64,000 nt of DNA from Pyropia haitanensis (taxonomy: Eukaryota > Rhodophyta > Bangiophyceae > Bangiales > Bangiaceae): positions 1,248,875 to 1,312,874 of the forward strand of contig SDUX01000005.1 in assembly GCA_008729055.1 (NCBI GenBank), given 5' to 3'. Shown here in pieces: positions 19,641-31,500 of the stretch. The position numbers and the translations under genes are program-made. Numbering within the stretch: position 1 is the stretch's first letter; each line of letters begins with the position of its first letter. The notes beneath the pieces are model-generated. The model had not been told where the DNA came from. It worked only from the letters and a program-made list of their open reading frames with translations, and ran no database searches.

Positions 19641-20470
19641 GCGGCAAAATTTTGAGTCCATATGATCATTTGGCTTCCCTGATTTACGACAGCGGCACGG
19701 GACACTTACGAAGGTCCAATGTTAAGTGTGAATCGAGCGACGACGACGGTGGCGACGACGATGATCACGAATCGCGAGTTCGCAAAATCAACTGGACTTG
19801 CGGAAATGACCAGGGAGGGATGAGCACCGCCAGTTCGAATGAGTTCGACAGAGCTCGATTAAGAAACTGGCGACCATTCCAGATCCGTACCGCCACTCGG
19901 TCTGTGGCTCAGAATGGCTGTGGCGGCAAGGGTCGGCATCTGCGACGATCGATCAGCGCGTTCGAGGGCACGAGAACGGTTCCTATCGCGGCGTTCGATG
20001 CAATAGGATCGTAAAATTGGTCCAATCTAGATTACTCCACTAAGAAATGCGAGATCGCGCCGGAAGACATCCGAGAGATGCCGGAAATTGCGGCGGTACA
20101 TGCACCTGGCTTCGTCACGGCCCGTTGGCAACGCGATTGCCCTGCGGCCCGCTGTCAGCGCTGCGTGTCCTCGACTGGCGCCCGATTCCAACAGATTTGC
20201 CGTCAAGCATCGCTCGAAGCCAGGCCTTGTCCACGGTCTCGTCGCGCAGGCGTCGCCCGTCCAGTAGGAAGGGACAGAGGGCCGGTCCGCGCGCGATTTG
20301 AGTAGGAATTTTCGCGGTCATGCGGACTCAGCACGCGCATGGTCAATGCGGTTGATGATTCTCCTGTCTCTGCGGGTCTGAGCGGTTGTGCCGGCTCGCC
20401 GCCAGACTGCGATGGCGTCGGTTCAGCTCGCGCGAGGATGCTTGTCGGCTCTACGCACTGGCATGCACCA
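19640..20470 (+). repeat. Leader repeat ('arm') of the gene A element, copy 1
   Basis: Homologous to 46490-47310 (minus) and, over the first 650 bp, to 47860-48450 (plus): GTGTGAATCGAGCGACGACG, TCCAATCTAGATTACTCCAC, AAATGCGAGATCGCGCCGGA are present in all. Here, as at 44-47 kb, it leads into a gene A homologue, so it is probably the 5' part of one mobile element. Confidence 0.85.
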
Positions 20471-21439
20471 AAATGTCGATGGCTACAAGCGGCGTCGTGC
20501 TTGCGTCTCCGTTATGCCGGCACATCCGGAGTATCCGTACACGTGCGGTCAGTTCACGTGCACCATTTGCATGGTGTCCTGTGCCGCGTGGGGCCAAAAG
20601 GGTGTCGCAGTAGACGACGTGTCGCCCCGGTACGTCCTCGGTCGGGACCCACCATTGCGTGCCCACGGCACGACGTCAGCGCCATGCCAGGGCGCGTTAG
20701 AGCGGCGCTGAGTGAGCTGAAGCCGGCCGCGCGCCAGCATAAGGTGCAGAGTGCAGTCGGGAAGCGACGTCCTTTTGATCTATCGCCGTCCGCGGGACGC
20801 CACCTCGTGACGCAGGCCAAGCAGATTGCCGTCGTGAATTTTTTTGGGCTGGGAGGAGCGGCTGCATCCGCGTTCATCCGGACGGCACAAGCGGCGTGGG
20901 CGGCGGTCCAAGACACGGGCTCTACTCGAGCGGCAGTACGGATCATTTGGGCCTTCGCCGCAGACAGCGCCGCGCAAGCGTTGAGCCGAGCGTCGCAGCT
21001 TCCACCGGGGCTCATTGGCGAGAGCAATGCGGAAGGGTCGCGACAGGAGGTGGTGGAGGCGATTGATGAAGCGCTTGCAAAGCGCCGCCGCTACTCTCGC
21101 ACGACACGTGGCGCTATGGACCAGGTTGTTTGGAGCGTCCAACGGCGGGCCGGTGGTGCGAGCGCGTCGCTGGAGGTACTGGGGTCTTCCAATCCATTCT
21201 TCAAAGCCACTGGGCCGCAACTGAGGGACGCAGCTGTTGAGTACGTGCAAATCCAGAACGGAGAGGTCCGCGATCTTTTCAAGGCTGCTTTTTCGGAGGT
21301 CGTCGGCCCCACGTACCTGTTTGACGGATGCTCGGCTACGAGCCACGACATGACGACCGCGCAAGTCACTGAAGAGCTCATGAAGTGCACGAACAACGTA
21401 GGCCTGCGAGTGCCATCTGTTTTGGCATCCTTAAAGTAG
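20388..21439 (+). pseudogene. Gene A homologue (zinc-binding protein of an unclassified element)
   Basis: A Cys-rich segment (YTCGQFTCTICMVSC) in one frame corresponds to the RCGCAARTCERC segment of gene A at 45.1 kb; near 20680 the frame changes and the homology goes on to 21439 (HLVTQAKQI.., AFAADSAAQ.., AIDEALAKRRRY.., TEELMKCTNNVGLRVPSVLASL). The C-terminal pattern LM.C...VGL.VP.VLA.L matches the other copy. One frameshift and missing upstream Cys/His residues make it a likely pseudogene. Confidence 0.6.
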
Positions 21440-22960
21440 TTCATCGTGGAGCTTCGTCAAGAAAGCGAGGTCCTGTCCTCTTATTCCCAAACTTATTCAT
21501 GTGCAGCCGCCGTGGTGTCCTGTTTGTACAGCGAGCCCAAACTGTTTCCGAGCGGCGCCAAGCGGAGACTGACGGCCTGAGCGGTCGACTGGTCATGCCA
21601 CCTTGCATCGGGTGTAGCGTTTTTCTGCCCGCGGCCTCGCCCTGCGGATGCCCACCACGCAGACGCCCAGATTATCCTTGCCCGTCTCCAACATCACGAA
21701 GGAACCGACCCGCACCGACTGTCACAAACCCCGCCTACCCCTGAGAGGTATGGTAAAAAGCGTTGCTCGGGGGGAGAGGTTGGCACAACGAATGGTTGAT
21801 TTGGGGTCGTTGGCGGTGAGTGGCCACCGTCAGCCCCACTCAAGTACCCTCTGGACCGGCGGTGGGTTGCCCTGCCGCCCGGCCCGCCCCCTCGTGCCCC
21901 CTTGACCACCCGCCACCACTCTTCGGACCGCTAATCAATCTGGAGACACCCCTACATCAGACGAATCTACCAATGCGAAGTGGCCCCCCCCTTGTCTGCC
22001 CTCTTCCCGGTTTCCTCCCGGAATGGGGTCTAATCTGATGGAACCCGGGGGCTACTTTGGCCTCTCTGGACGGGGCGCCCGGTTCGGCACCAAGGCGGGA
22101 TCCGTCCCCCCCCACCTCTGGAAGGGGTCGCGAAAAGAGTCGGGACCCCTTCCGCCCGCCCCTCCCCCGGCGAACCGCCACACCGGGGCCTGGCCCGTTC
22201 ACGTGCGACTCAAAAATGTGGTGCGCTGCAGACAGCTGCTGGTTGTGTGTAGACATTCGACACGTTAAGGAAGAAACTGCCTCGGCTCAGTCGCAGCGTC
22301 TGCTGGTTACGTAACGTCCAAATAGCCGTGCACCAGGCAGCACCGTGAGGTACCGTCTCCATTTCTTGCAGCTTCTCATAGCAACTGGCGCCCTGACCAC
22401 CGGCCAGGTACGCGCCACCAGCGTCGGCGGTCTCGGCCGCGTCGTCGGCGGTGGTGAATGGGTGTGCCCCCGGGCGCCACCGACTTGGACGTCGCGCCGG
22501 CAACGGCCCGGGCCGAGCTGGGCCGATATGCCCGCAACGGAGACGGACGGGTCAGCTGACAACCACGCCCGCGCAAGCGCGGCCGTCGGCGGCAGCACTG
22601 CTGGCGTCTCCGGCGCTGGTGGCGCTGTCGATGCCTCGGAACAGAGTTCGCACAATCGCGAGCGCTGCCGGCACGTCATCCACACCAGCAACAGAGGCGG
22701 TCTGTTTGGGGTGTCTGCCGGCCCTGCCTCCATAGCCGCCGACGGCCGTTCGATGTTGGCTGCATGGGCGTGCTGCGCCTTTCGGCTGGTGCCGCCACGT
22801 GGGCCTCTGGTGTTCCCGCCGCCGGCGCCAAAGCGGGCTATCAGACCGAGGCGAAGGTCCTCCGCCGTCTAAACGAGTACGGTGACAACGATTAGTTCGC
22901 GTCGCGCCGGCAGTCGGTGGCGGGAGTTGTGGGCGGCGTCGTCGGCAGCGTAGCAGGCAA
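21440..22960. other. No recognisable gene
   Basis: Mixed-composition stretch with short open frames on both strands. The 176-codon plus ORF at 22345 shows no motif. A run of direct CCCGG/GGCGCC-rich sequence around 22030-22200 is compositional. Confidence 0.4.
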
Positions 22961-22963
22961 CGG

Positions 22964-24065
22964 ATGCGACGGCGACGGCATGGAGGGCATAAACGCTCTC
23001 GCCCCCGCGCACGCCCCCGCGACGGCGGCCGCTTTTCCCGCCGCGCGGCAATTGCGGAAGTCAATGGCCTGCTTGCAGTCGCAGCGCTTAGCTTCCTCGT
23101 CCGCTGGCGCGCGCAGGCGCGGGTGGTGTCGCCCACGGTGGTGCTGGCGTCGGCGGGCGCGTTGCGCGCGCCGTCGCGCAAGGGGGTTGCGGCGGCGGCG
23201 GCCATGGGGGCGCCACCGGCCGCCGCCGTCGACACCTGCGTCGGTGCTGTGCGCGCGGGCGCGAGACGAAGCGTCCCCCTGCCCACTGCCGCGGTCCTCT
23301 GCTGTGTGGCAGCAGTGGACGCGCGGGCGGACGCGCGTGTGGCAGACCTCCCGCACGGCGCGGAGTGGTTCAAAGTATCTTTCCTGCAGTGGGGTGGCGC
23401 GCTTCGTCATAAGGTCGTGCTGCTCAACCTTTGTAACTACGGCTGCATCATTTGCCAGCACATGCTGCGAGGGCGGGCGGCGCTGGAGGCGGCGGTCGGC
23501 CCTGCCGCAGGCGGAGCCGTCGTTCGCGTGCACTCTTCCAAGTATGTCGCCAAGCGTGACGCGGCCAATTTGCGCGCGGTGGCGGCACGCTACGGCGTAG
23601 GCTACCCGGTGGTTAACGACGCGAAGATGGTGCTGTGTGGCGCCAACGGCGTAACGGGGCGGCCGACGCGCGTGCTTGTCGGGCCCCGGGGCCACCGTGC
23701 ACGTTGCCGACACAGGCCATAACCGGGTTGTGGTTGTGGAGGTGGCCACCAGCACGGCGGTGCGCGTGTGGGGCTCCCCTGGCCGGAGCGCGGGCTTTTA
23801 CAAAGTGCCTGCGGGGGCGGAGTCCGGGGGCGCGCGCGTGTTTGCAACGCTTGCGCCGCCTCAGGGCGTCGCCGTCGACGCCACCACCGCCAAAATGTAC
23901 GTCTGTGACGCGGAAAACCACGCGGTGCGGCGCGTCGACCTCGACTCGAGCGCCGTCTGTAAATTGGGCGGCGCCGGCACGCAGAAGGACGAGTACCGGG
24001 CGGGCGCGGCGGGGGCCGCCCAGCGCGTCCCCTTCCTGTGGAACGTGGCCATCGCAGAGCGGTAA
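22964..24065 (+). pseudogene. NHLRC2-like gene fragment (thioredoxin-like fold plus NHL repeats)
   Basis: 23340-23690 in one frame gives a thioredoxin-like domain: LRHKVVLLNLCNYGCIICQH with the CxxC, VVRVHSSKY, ARYGVGYPVVNDAKM and RPTRVLVGPRG, in the order seen in NHL-repeat protein 2. At about 23685 the frame changes and NHL units follow directly (VHVADTGHNRVVVVEV, PPQGVAVDATTAKMYVCDAENHAVRRVDL), ending at 24065. The linker normally found between the two domains is missing, and the propeller is incomplete. It reads as a deleted, frameshifted remnant. The long Ala/Arg N-terminal extension from 22964 may not be coding. Confidence 0.75.
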
Positions 24066-24563
24066 TTGGGCGGGGGCGCGACGACGACGTAAGAGCTGGT
24101 CGCGACCATGCCCCGTATCCACCGGCTGTGAGCGTTTCCTCCGGGAAAGCCTGCGCCCATCCGCTAGCCGCTGGGCGCGCCGAAACTCCCGGACGCGCTT
24201 GCGTGCGTGCCGTGCGAGAACTATTCGGACGCAGGGCGGGAGGCGCAGCGTGACCTGCGCGCAGTGCGGGGCGTCCGCTGAGCGTACTCAAGCAGCCTGG
24301 CCGTTGCTCATTACCTCTCGCTCGCGTCCGCAGCCGCCGCGAGCGCGACGTGGCCGCTGACGACGCCTCTTTCTCGTCGTCGGAAACTCGGAGTCGTTTT
24401 CTCTCCGCGCTGTGACGCAGAACGGCGCCTACCCGACGCGCACGCTCGCCGGTGGGGAAGACATACTCGCCGACAACCAATTTTCGTTTTGAGACGCGAA
24501 CGGGCGGGGTGGGCGCGTGCGCCTGATGCACACGATGAGTGTGGCGGCCACGTGCGCTTGTAG
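24066..24563. other. No recognisable gene
   Basis: Between the NHL fragment and an LTR copy. Possible continuation of the NHL gene is interrupted by several stops; nothing else seen. Confidence 0.35.
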
Positions 24564-25131
24564 TGTGATACACAATCGATCTCAACCGGGACCAGAAATA
24601 ACCTTCTGGAAAAGGGGGAGGTACATGGCAACAGAGAACTACAAGCTGGGCGTTACCTGTTGCCTTTCGCGCCTGGCGGCAGGATCGCCACAGATGCACG
24701 GTAGAGCACACGGGGAAGAGGGTCGCAGAACGCGCAGTTCTTTTTCCCGAGGACGCGGGCTACGAGCGCCCTGCTGTCCCATCTAAAAGCAAGAAGAGGG
24801 CGTACCGGCCTTTGGCCCGGTAGCCCCCCTATCGAACCCCTCGGGAGATGTTGGGGGGGGGAGACCGAGTCTAACCTCGTCGGTCTGCCCCAATATCTCC
24901 CCTACAGCTATTTGTAATAATTTCCCTCCAAGATATCCCTCACAAATACAAAGACGCAATCCCCCATGATTCGATCACGGGACGGGCGCGAGACCGGATC
25001 CGGCCCTCCGTCTTCGACCCGTTTCATCCTGCGACCGGCAGCCCGCGCCCGCCGCCCTCCCGCACGAATGTGTCGTGCGCCCGCTCGCCTTTAAGAACCC
25101 GGGACCATGTGGGGGGTCTCCGACTGCTACA
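24564..25131 (-). repeat. 568-bp LTR of gypsy family 2, copy 1 (solo or truncated)
   Basis: Inverted relative to the copies at 27147 and 34518 and exactly the same length. Minus strand starts TGTAGCAGTCGG and ends ..TATCACA. Flanks (TGTAG left, AGCAA right) do not match, and the right flank is inside the 60-bp minisatellite, so either recombination or loss of one target copy occurred. Confidence 0.85.
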
Positions 25132-25800
25132 AGCAACAGTGGCAGGGCCCGCAGCGACGGAGAAACGGGGGGGGGCGCAGGCGCCACCCGCAGGGCAAAA
25201 ACGGCACGGTCAGCGGCCAGGAAACCGAGGGGGGGGCGTCGGCGCCACCTGCGAGGCAACAGCGGCACGTCCAGCGGCCAGGGAAGAGGGGCGGGGCTCT
25301 GGCGCCACCAGCCAGGCAACAGCGGCACGGGCAGCGGCCAGGGAAAAACGGGCTGGCACAGACGCCAACCGCAAGGCAAGAGCAAATATAGTTGCCGGGG
25401 TAGAGCGGAAGGGCAGAGGCGGCATGAGGAGGGCGAGGTGGGAGCCGGCGGGCGGTGCGCAGGGGCGCTTGAGCCGATGACGCCTCAGGCGCAAGGCGGC
25501 TTGGCGTGCGTGCGTTCCGCGGGCGGTGCGCAGCCGCTCTGCAAAGCGGCATGGCGCGCGCGTTCGGCGCGCATATTTTTTTCTGGGGCACGCGGGCGCG
25601 CAGGCGCGTTCTACTGCCGCTGCGCGCTCTTTTCCTGACGGTTCCCATGCGGTTGTTTTTTTTCAGCGGGACACCACGGGCGCCCCACCGGGACCCTAAC
25701 CCCACCCCTGCGCATCATGCCAGGACGGGCGCACTTGAACGCTGTAAGTCCGCGGATCACACCCCAACCCCACCCGTTGGAGTTTTATCGGGGTTGGGGA
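25132..25800 (+). repeat. Dispersed repeat R2 with 60-bp minisatellite, copy 1
   Basis: Begins inside a tandem array (about four 60-bp units of the GCCACCCGCAGGGCAA..GCGGCCAGG type to 25390), then a unique tail (GATGACGCCTCAGGCGCAAG, CGGGACACCACGGGCGCC, ACCCTAACCCCACCCCTGCG). All of it is repeated at 58690-59375. No ORF of its own is convincing. Confidence 0.8.
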
Positions 25801-26404
25801 TGAGGGTGGCGTGGACTTCCAGATTTGAGGTGGGGTTCAAATGATCACAGACGAAACTGATGGGACTTAATAACTTTTCGGGTGCAACTACCAGCACTAG
25901 TAAAATGGAGTGACGTGGGGTTCAGGTCGACAGCTGAGGATGGCGGTCGCCAGAGACCGCGCTCGCGACTGCACCCGCGCCGATTCGCTCGCGTCCATGG
26001 CGCGCGCGCGCGCGCGGCAAGGCGCGCGCAGGTATGATGGCGCGCGGGTACGATGGTGAGCGCGGGCACGATGACGCGCGCGCGGCCGTTTCACCTCCCC
26101 TCCTCTTTCCCCGCTGCCCCCCACGCTGGCAGCGGCCCCCCACCCTGGCAGCGGTAGAACCCCCCACTTCCCCGCCCAACCCCCCTGCTACCGCCTATTT
26201 GTGCACGCACCAAGCAACGCCCCTCAGCACCGCCATCTTTCACACCATCCTCGACACGCTCCTTTCCGCCACCTCCGCTGTCGCGTACCGTACGGCAGCC
26301 GTCGCGCAGAAGGCTGCGGCGGGGGTCGAAAGGCCCCCCTTGACATCCTCCCGGGGGACACCTCTGACGGCTTCGCAAACGGCTTGGGCGTTACGCCTGC
26401 GCTT

Positions 26405-26902
26405 CGTCCGACCCGGTGGTGGACGCAGCGGCGGACGCGGCGGTGCTCCTCCCCACTGCCGCCGAGGGGGAGGATTCAACAGTTTTGGACTTCCTGCTGG
26501 CCGTGGACAACGTGCGCGGGTGGTACGCGGCCAACGCGGCGGCCAACGGCGGGCACTGTGCGGTGTTCTTCCGGTTAGCGGGGCCCTCCGCGATTGCGGC
26601 CGTGGAAGAGTGGCGCTTGGGGGAGCGCTTTTTCGAAAACAAAAACCTCGTGCTGTGGGCGGTCTCTGCACCCATCGGGCCGGCAGCAGTCGGCGGCGCG
26701 CCATACTTTTCCCGCGGCGTAGCGGCGGCTCGCCGTCGTTACGTGCGTCCTGGTCCTCCCTCCTCCCCACCCACCCACCCGCCACTCCCCTCGTCATTAT
26801 ACAATTGAGTCCATCTTCGCCTGGGTGCTTTGGAGGGCCAACTTGAGCCGGTGCTCGTCGCCCGTGGCAGCCCTTGCGACGACCCATGAAAAGTATTGTG
26901 CA
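26405..26902 (+). pseudogene. Host gene fragment, unknown, possibly two exons
   Basis: 26416-26745 reads VLDFLLAVDNVRGWYAAN..GGHCAVFFRLAGP..FENKNLVLWAVSAP, protein-like and not low complexity. A GTGCGT donor-like site follows RRRY at about 26742, a pyrimidine-rich tract and CAATTG lie before 26812, and a second segment (SIFAWVLWRANLSRC) follows. I cannot name the family. The preceding frame (26201-26400) also looks coding but is out of phase across a G run. Confidence 0.35.
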
Positions 26903-27146
26903 GACGGCGGCTGGGGCGGGGACGGAAGTGGGAATGAGGAATGAAGAGCAGGCCGCGGGCGGGGCGGTACGCAGGGGAGTCAGTTGCGGCCATGCCCGCG
27001 GTGTGGCGCGGCGCGGGGCAGAGGCCGGGAAGAGCGTCACCACGCCGTCCGCTTGGCTGTAATCGGCCGTGACAGAGGCATAAGAGGGGGAGGGTCTACG
27101 TCCACAATGGCACCTGGGTGGGTGGGTTCACCTCCATGGTGGTACT

Positions 27147-27714
27147 GGTAGCATCCGAAGACCTCCCGCACGGTTCCGGGTGCCCAGAGGCGGACGGGCG
27201 CAGGACACACTCGTACGGGAGGGTGGCGGGCGCGGGCTGCCGGTCGCAGGATGAAACGGGTCGAAGACGGAGGGCCGGATCCGGTCTCGCGCCCGTCCCG
27301 TGATCGAATCATGAGGGAGTGCTTCTTTGTATTTGTGAGGGATATCTTGGAGGGAAATTATTACAAATAGCTGTAGGGGAGATATTGGGGCAGACCGACG
27401 AGGTTAGACTCGGTCTCCCCCCCCCAATATCTCCCGAGGGGTTCGATAGGGGGGCTACCGGGCCAAAGGCCTGTACGCCCTCCTCTTGCTTTTAGATGGG
27501 ACAGCAGGGCGCTCGTAGCCCGCGTCCTCGGGAAAAAGAACTGCGCGTTCTGCGACCCTCTTCCCCGTGTGCTCTACCGTGCATCTCTGGCGATCCTGCC
27601 GCCAGGCGCGAGAGGCAGCAGGTAACGCCCAGCTTGTAGTTCCCTGTTGCCATGTACCTCCCCCTTTTCCAGAAGGGTATGTCTGGCTCCGGTTGAGATC
27701 GAGTCTATACCACA
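27147..27714 (+). repeat. Solo LTR of gypsy family 2 with 5-bp target duplication
   Basis: 568 bp, flanked on both sides by GTACT (27142-27146 and 27715-27719). First base is G instead of the expected T (GGTAGCATCC versus TGTAGCATCC); ends ..TATACCACA. Shares with the other copies the internal CCCCAATATCTCCC and GGTTAGACTCGGTCTCCC segments. A solo LTR with intact duplication is the usual product of LTR-LTR recombination. Confidence 0.92.
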
Positions 27715-28042
27715 GTACTGTGGCTCGAGCGCGGATGGGCGGGGGGTCCGTGGGGGGAAGTGGGGGAGCGCAGCCGCCTGGTCAGTGCTGGCTGTTGTGG
27801 CCTGCCACCCCGTGACGGCGGGGCGAGCGGGCGGCAAGGTCCTGGTGCTTGACGGGGACACGGGCACAGTCACCTAACTGTAGTGACCTCTATGGCGCTG
27901 CCCGATCCCTCTTCCTCCTCGTGCGGTGTGCCCGCTGTGGTCATTGTGGAACGGCATTTTCGTTTCTTCGTCCCCCCCTTCTCGTTGGGTTTTTTTTTTT
28001 TTTCTGTCCCGTTTCGAGGCGGGCCCCTGCAGGTGACGCCCC

Positions 28043-28558
28043 ATGGCGTCCCGCACCCACACCTTTGGTCACCGCGCCACCGTGGCAACCGAGACTTCTC
28101 TCTCCGATGCCATGGTCAAATGAAAGCTCGTCCGCCCCGGCCACGTCCTCGTCGATACCCGCCACATGACCCCACGGGGGGCGGACGCGTCCCCTGCCGC
28201 GGGGTCGACCCTTTTGCCGCATCCCGCGCCGTGGGCGCCGCCCTGGAGGCCCATCAGGGGGGTCGGGCCTGATGCTGGTGGTCCAGGACGGGGCGGCGGC
28301 GCGGCAGACCTTGGCGCAAACGCACGTGCATCTCATCCTGCTGATGGGGGGGGACTGTGGGCGTTACGATGATGTGTATGACGCGGTGGAGCCGGCGGTC
28401 GTGGCGTGCCGTCTAGGGGTCGGCCTCTCGTCAGCGGGGAAGGGGGGAAAGCGGGAAAGATGGATGATGACGGGCGGGTGCGTCGGTTGCTGGCAGATAA
28501 GGCGGCCGAGGTGGTGGCGCTGCAGCGTCTGTTTGCGGGTCTCTCGCAGGTGCTATGA
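28043..28558 (+). CDS. HIT-family (FHIT-like) dinucleoside triphosphate hydrolase, frame-broken
   Basis: ATG at 28043 gives MASRTHTFGHRATVATETSL, then RPGHVLVDTRHM (the GHVLV strand of FHIT). Further pieces follow in order in other frames: VDPFAASRAVGAALEAHQGG, then VQDGAAARQTLAQTHVHLIL with GRYDDVYDAVE, then DDDGRVRRLLADKAAEVVALQRLF as the C-terminal helix. Each frame change falls at a G run (28172, 28255, about 28440). One in-frame TGA after MVK replaces a position usually basic (CGA to TGA). In the histidine triad the first two His are present (HVH) but the third is Ile. The enzyme cleaves Ap3A-type nucleotides. It is either a gene with homopolymer sequencing errors or a young pseudogene. 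Confidence 0.75.
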
Positions 28559-28559
28559 G

Positions 28560-31500
28560 GCAGTTGGGGCGACCACGCAGACGGGCCGGGCGCCAGACGC
28601 GACCGCGCGCAGGGCGGGGCGAACACACAGTGGGTGGGTGGGTCGGCGGGCCGTGGCTGCCTGCTGCCCCCCCCCCGACTCCGTCCCACCGTGCGGCAAC
28701 CGCCCGCGCGCTCACCGGGGTGGCTCAGGCGGGGAGAGATGAAAAGCGGCCGCGCGGCCGCCGGCGCCACTCGGCGCGCCCAGCTCACACAGACGAAAAT
28801 ATGAGTGCCAAGCCAGCTCGCAACGGCACGCCACATGCCCCCTGACCCCATCACTTCTCAGTCTTAACCCAGTTGCGGAGAACGGTGCCGGGCGGCCTGC
28901 CGAAGGCACCCGCCGCGCGCAAAGTCTGCAAGGGAAACCCGCGCTCCTGACGTGGCGGAAGTGGCGTAGAGGGGAGTGACGGCGTCTGCTACCACTTCAG
29001 GAAAGTCGGGGGCGAGGGGGGGCGGGGGCAACGCCTGCCGAGCGCCACGCCGCCACCGCCACCGACACCCCCGCAAGCCCCCACTGCCGGGTGGGAGGCA
29101 AGCGTCACCACCCGTCCCATCCTCCTCTCTGTGCTTTTGTCTTCAGCCTCCGAACGGCGCCCACACAAGCGGCCATCTCCCCCCCCCCCATCCCCCTCTT
29201 TCCGATACAACGCCTCCAGCCACGCGGCGCGCGCATTCTCTTAGGCGGCATCCTCTGCAAGTCCCTTCGCCCGCAGGCCCAGGACGCAATCTCCCCTAAC
29301 CCCTCCGCACCATCAGCCACCGCCGCCAGCTGCGCCACCGCCGGCTCTGCTCCGGCTCGGTCGGGCCACGCTCCCGCCGCCGCCACGGAGGCTGAAAAAA
29401 CCGCCCGCGACGCTCACCAAGGCGCTTGGCAAACCACCAATCGGCGGGGAGTCCCGCCATGTCGATTGCGTTGTCAAAATAGGAGCCGCCGCCCCTAACG
29501 CTCCGGCCCCCACCGTCAGCGCACGGGGTGGCGGCCGCCGCCGCCGCCTGCTGCGCCGCCGCCGCTTCCGCCGCCGCCCGCCGCGCGTCGACGACAACTT
29601 CAACGCCCTTTCCCCAGCGTCAGCGACATGTCCCCCCCAGCGGAGGGTCGTCGGCGGTCGCCGCGCCCCCCGCGCCCACCACTGCCGCCCGCATGTCCAC
29701 CCCCGCCACTAACATAGACAGGCGGCCACGACGGGGGCGTCGGCACACAGCCGGCTACTTATGCGGGGCGGCTCGTCGGGTGCACCTGCACCGCCACTCT
29801 CGAAGAGGGAGGGGACTGGGGCAAACGCGGCGTCGGCGGCGGCGGTGCCAGCCGCCTTGACGTCCGCTCAGACCGCGAGGAGCGACCGCAGTGCTGCGGC
29901 GGTCGGACGGAGGGGGGGGGATGGTGGCCGCACCGCCGCCACCACGGGTCGTGCGCCCGCGGGGCTCTCGCCGCCACAACCGCCGCGCGCGCCCGGGGGG
30001 GAAAGGGACGTGCCAGTGTCTGCCGCGGGAAAGAATTGGCAGAAGGCGACGTCCCCCAGCCCCACCGCCGCCCGTACATGTGTCCATTAAGGCACCAAAT
30101 GTCCACGCCGGAAATAACACCGACTAGCTATATGTCTCGCGTATGTTGGCAGGGAGCCTGCACGGCGAACTCGACGCGAATGGAGCGTGCCTGCTCACCG
30201 CGCCCCACCACCTTTTCAGAGGGTGCGCCCTCTCCTCCCTCTTCTCCTACCCCCGCGCAAGGACCTGCAGTCAGCCCTTCCATAATCGCATGGCCAATAC
30301 ACCCGATCCCTCCCACTCCGGCTTAGCCGCCGGCGGGCGCACGCTCGCGCACGACCGTACCCGCTTGCACCGCCGTTTTGCTGGTAATCTCGAAGTCCGC
30401 GTGGGACGCATCACGGCGACGGGCTCCCGTGCCGTTTTCCAGGAGACCGTGTCACTGAACGCCTTGTCCGCCGCCGTCACTGCCCTCTGTGGTTGACCCC
30501 CCCGCTCACGCCTCTGCCGGCTGCACGCCAGTCTGATATTGTGGTGAGCTTTCCCACCGAACACCACCTCCACCCGCGACCCATCTTTCCTCCGCCCCAC
30601 TGTCCCGCCCCCCTTCCTCAACCCCCCGCGTCCTGACGCCATCTCTTCTTACCGCCTCCTGGACGCCACCCCCCGACATCTCCCCAGAACCCCATTTCGG
30701 CCTAAGAAATGGGACAGTTTCTTCCCGCCCCTACTTGACCGCGCCCCCGTACTGCCCTCACCCACACCCCCACCCCATCTGCGGGTGCATGGCGCCCGCA
30801 GTTGCCCACAATCCTCGGCATTTTCCCTGACAAGCCCCCTTCCCCGACCCCCATCACTCCCAATCGCGGCGTCTGCGGGTATCCCCCCCTCCAACAGCCC
30901 GCCGCCGCCGCCCCGCCATCTGCTGCTGCTGAAGGCCCCTCCCCCTGTGCCGGCCCTGTGTCACGGCCCACTGCTGCCGTCCTTCGCTCCCTGCATCCGT
31001 CCGCCGCTGCAATGGCTGGTGCCGCTGCCCTCGCCGCCGTACCGACCTCCTCCTTTTTCGTATCCGCGGTGGGGCCCCTCACCGCCACCTCCATTCCCAC
31101 CGACACCACCACCGTCACCTCCACTCCAACCCCTCCTCCCACCAAGGCCGCTGACACCTCCATTGCGTGCCCCCCCCCCCCATCCAACCGTCGGCGACTT
31201 CTGGTTTCTGGGCAGCAGTGACTCCACCGCTCTCCGCCGCCTCACGTCAGCTCGCCGCCGCCCGCCTGGCGCTTCGCTCCCTCGACGCGTGCAGCGAATG
31301 AACGCCATCCACCGCCGCCACCGTCGCCGCGGCAGCCACCACCCCCCCATTTTCTCGTTACGCGCGGCACAATGTGACAGCGCTGGTGCGCCGCGCCGAC
31401 GGCGGCTCGCCGGTGGTTGATAAGTGCAAGATCACCCGCCTTGCGCTGGCGAAGATCATCCGCTTTGCCGGCCAGGTCGCAATGGACGCGATTGTGCTGA

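Noticed and set aside
23861..24160. Minus-strand ORF over the NHL fragment
   Set aside because: The plus frame carries clear NHL units; this is its complement.
28864..29076. Peroxiredoxin start on minus
   Set aside because: Only APDF and VSLADF resemble the family; no catalytic Cys context follows, so it is not called as a gene.
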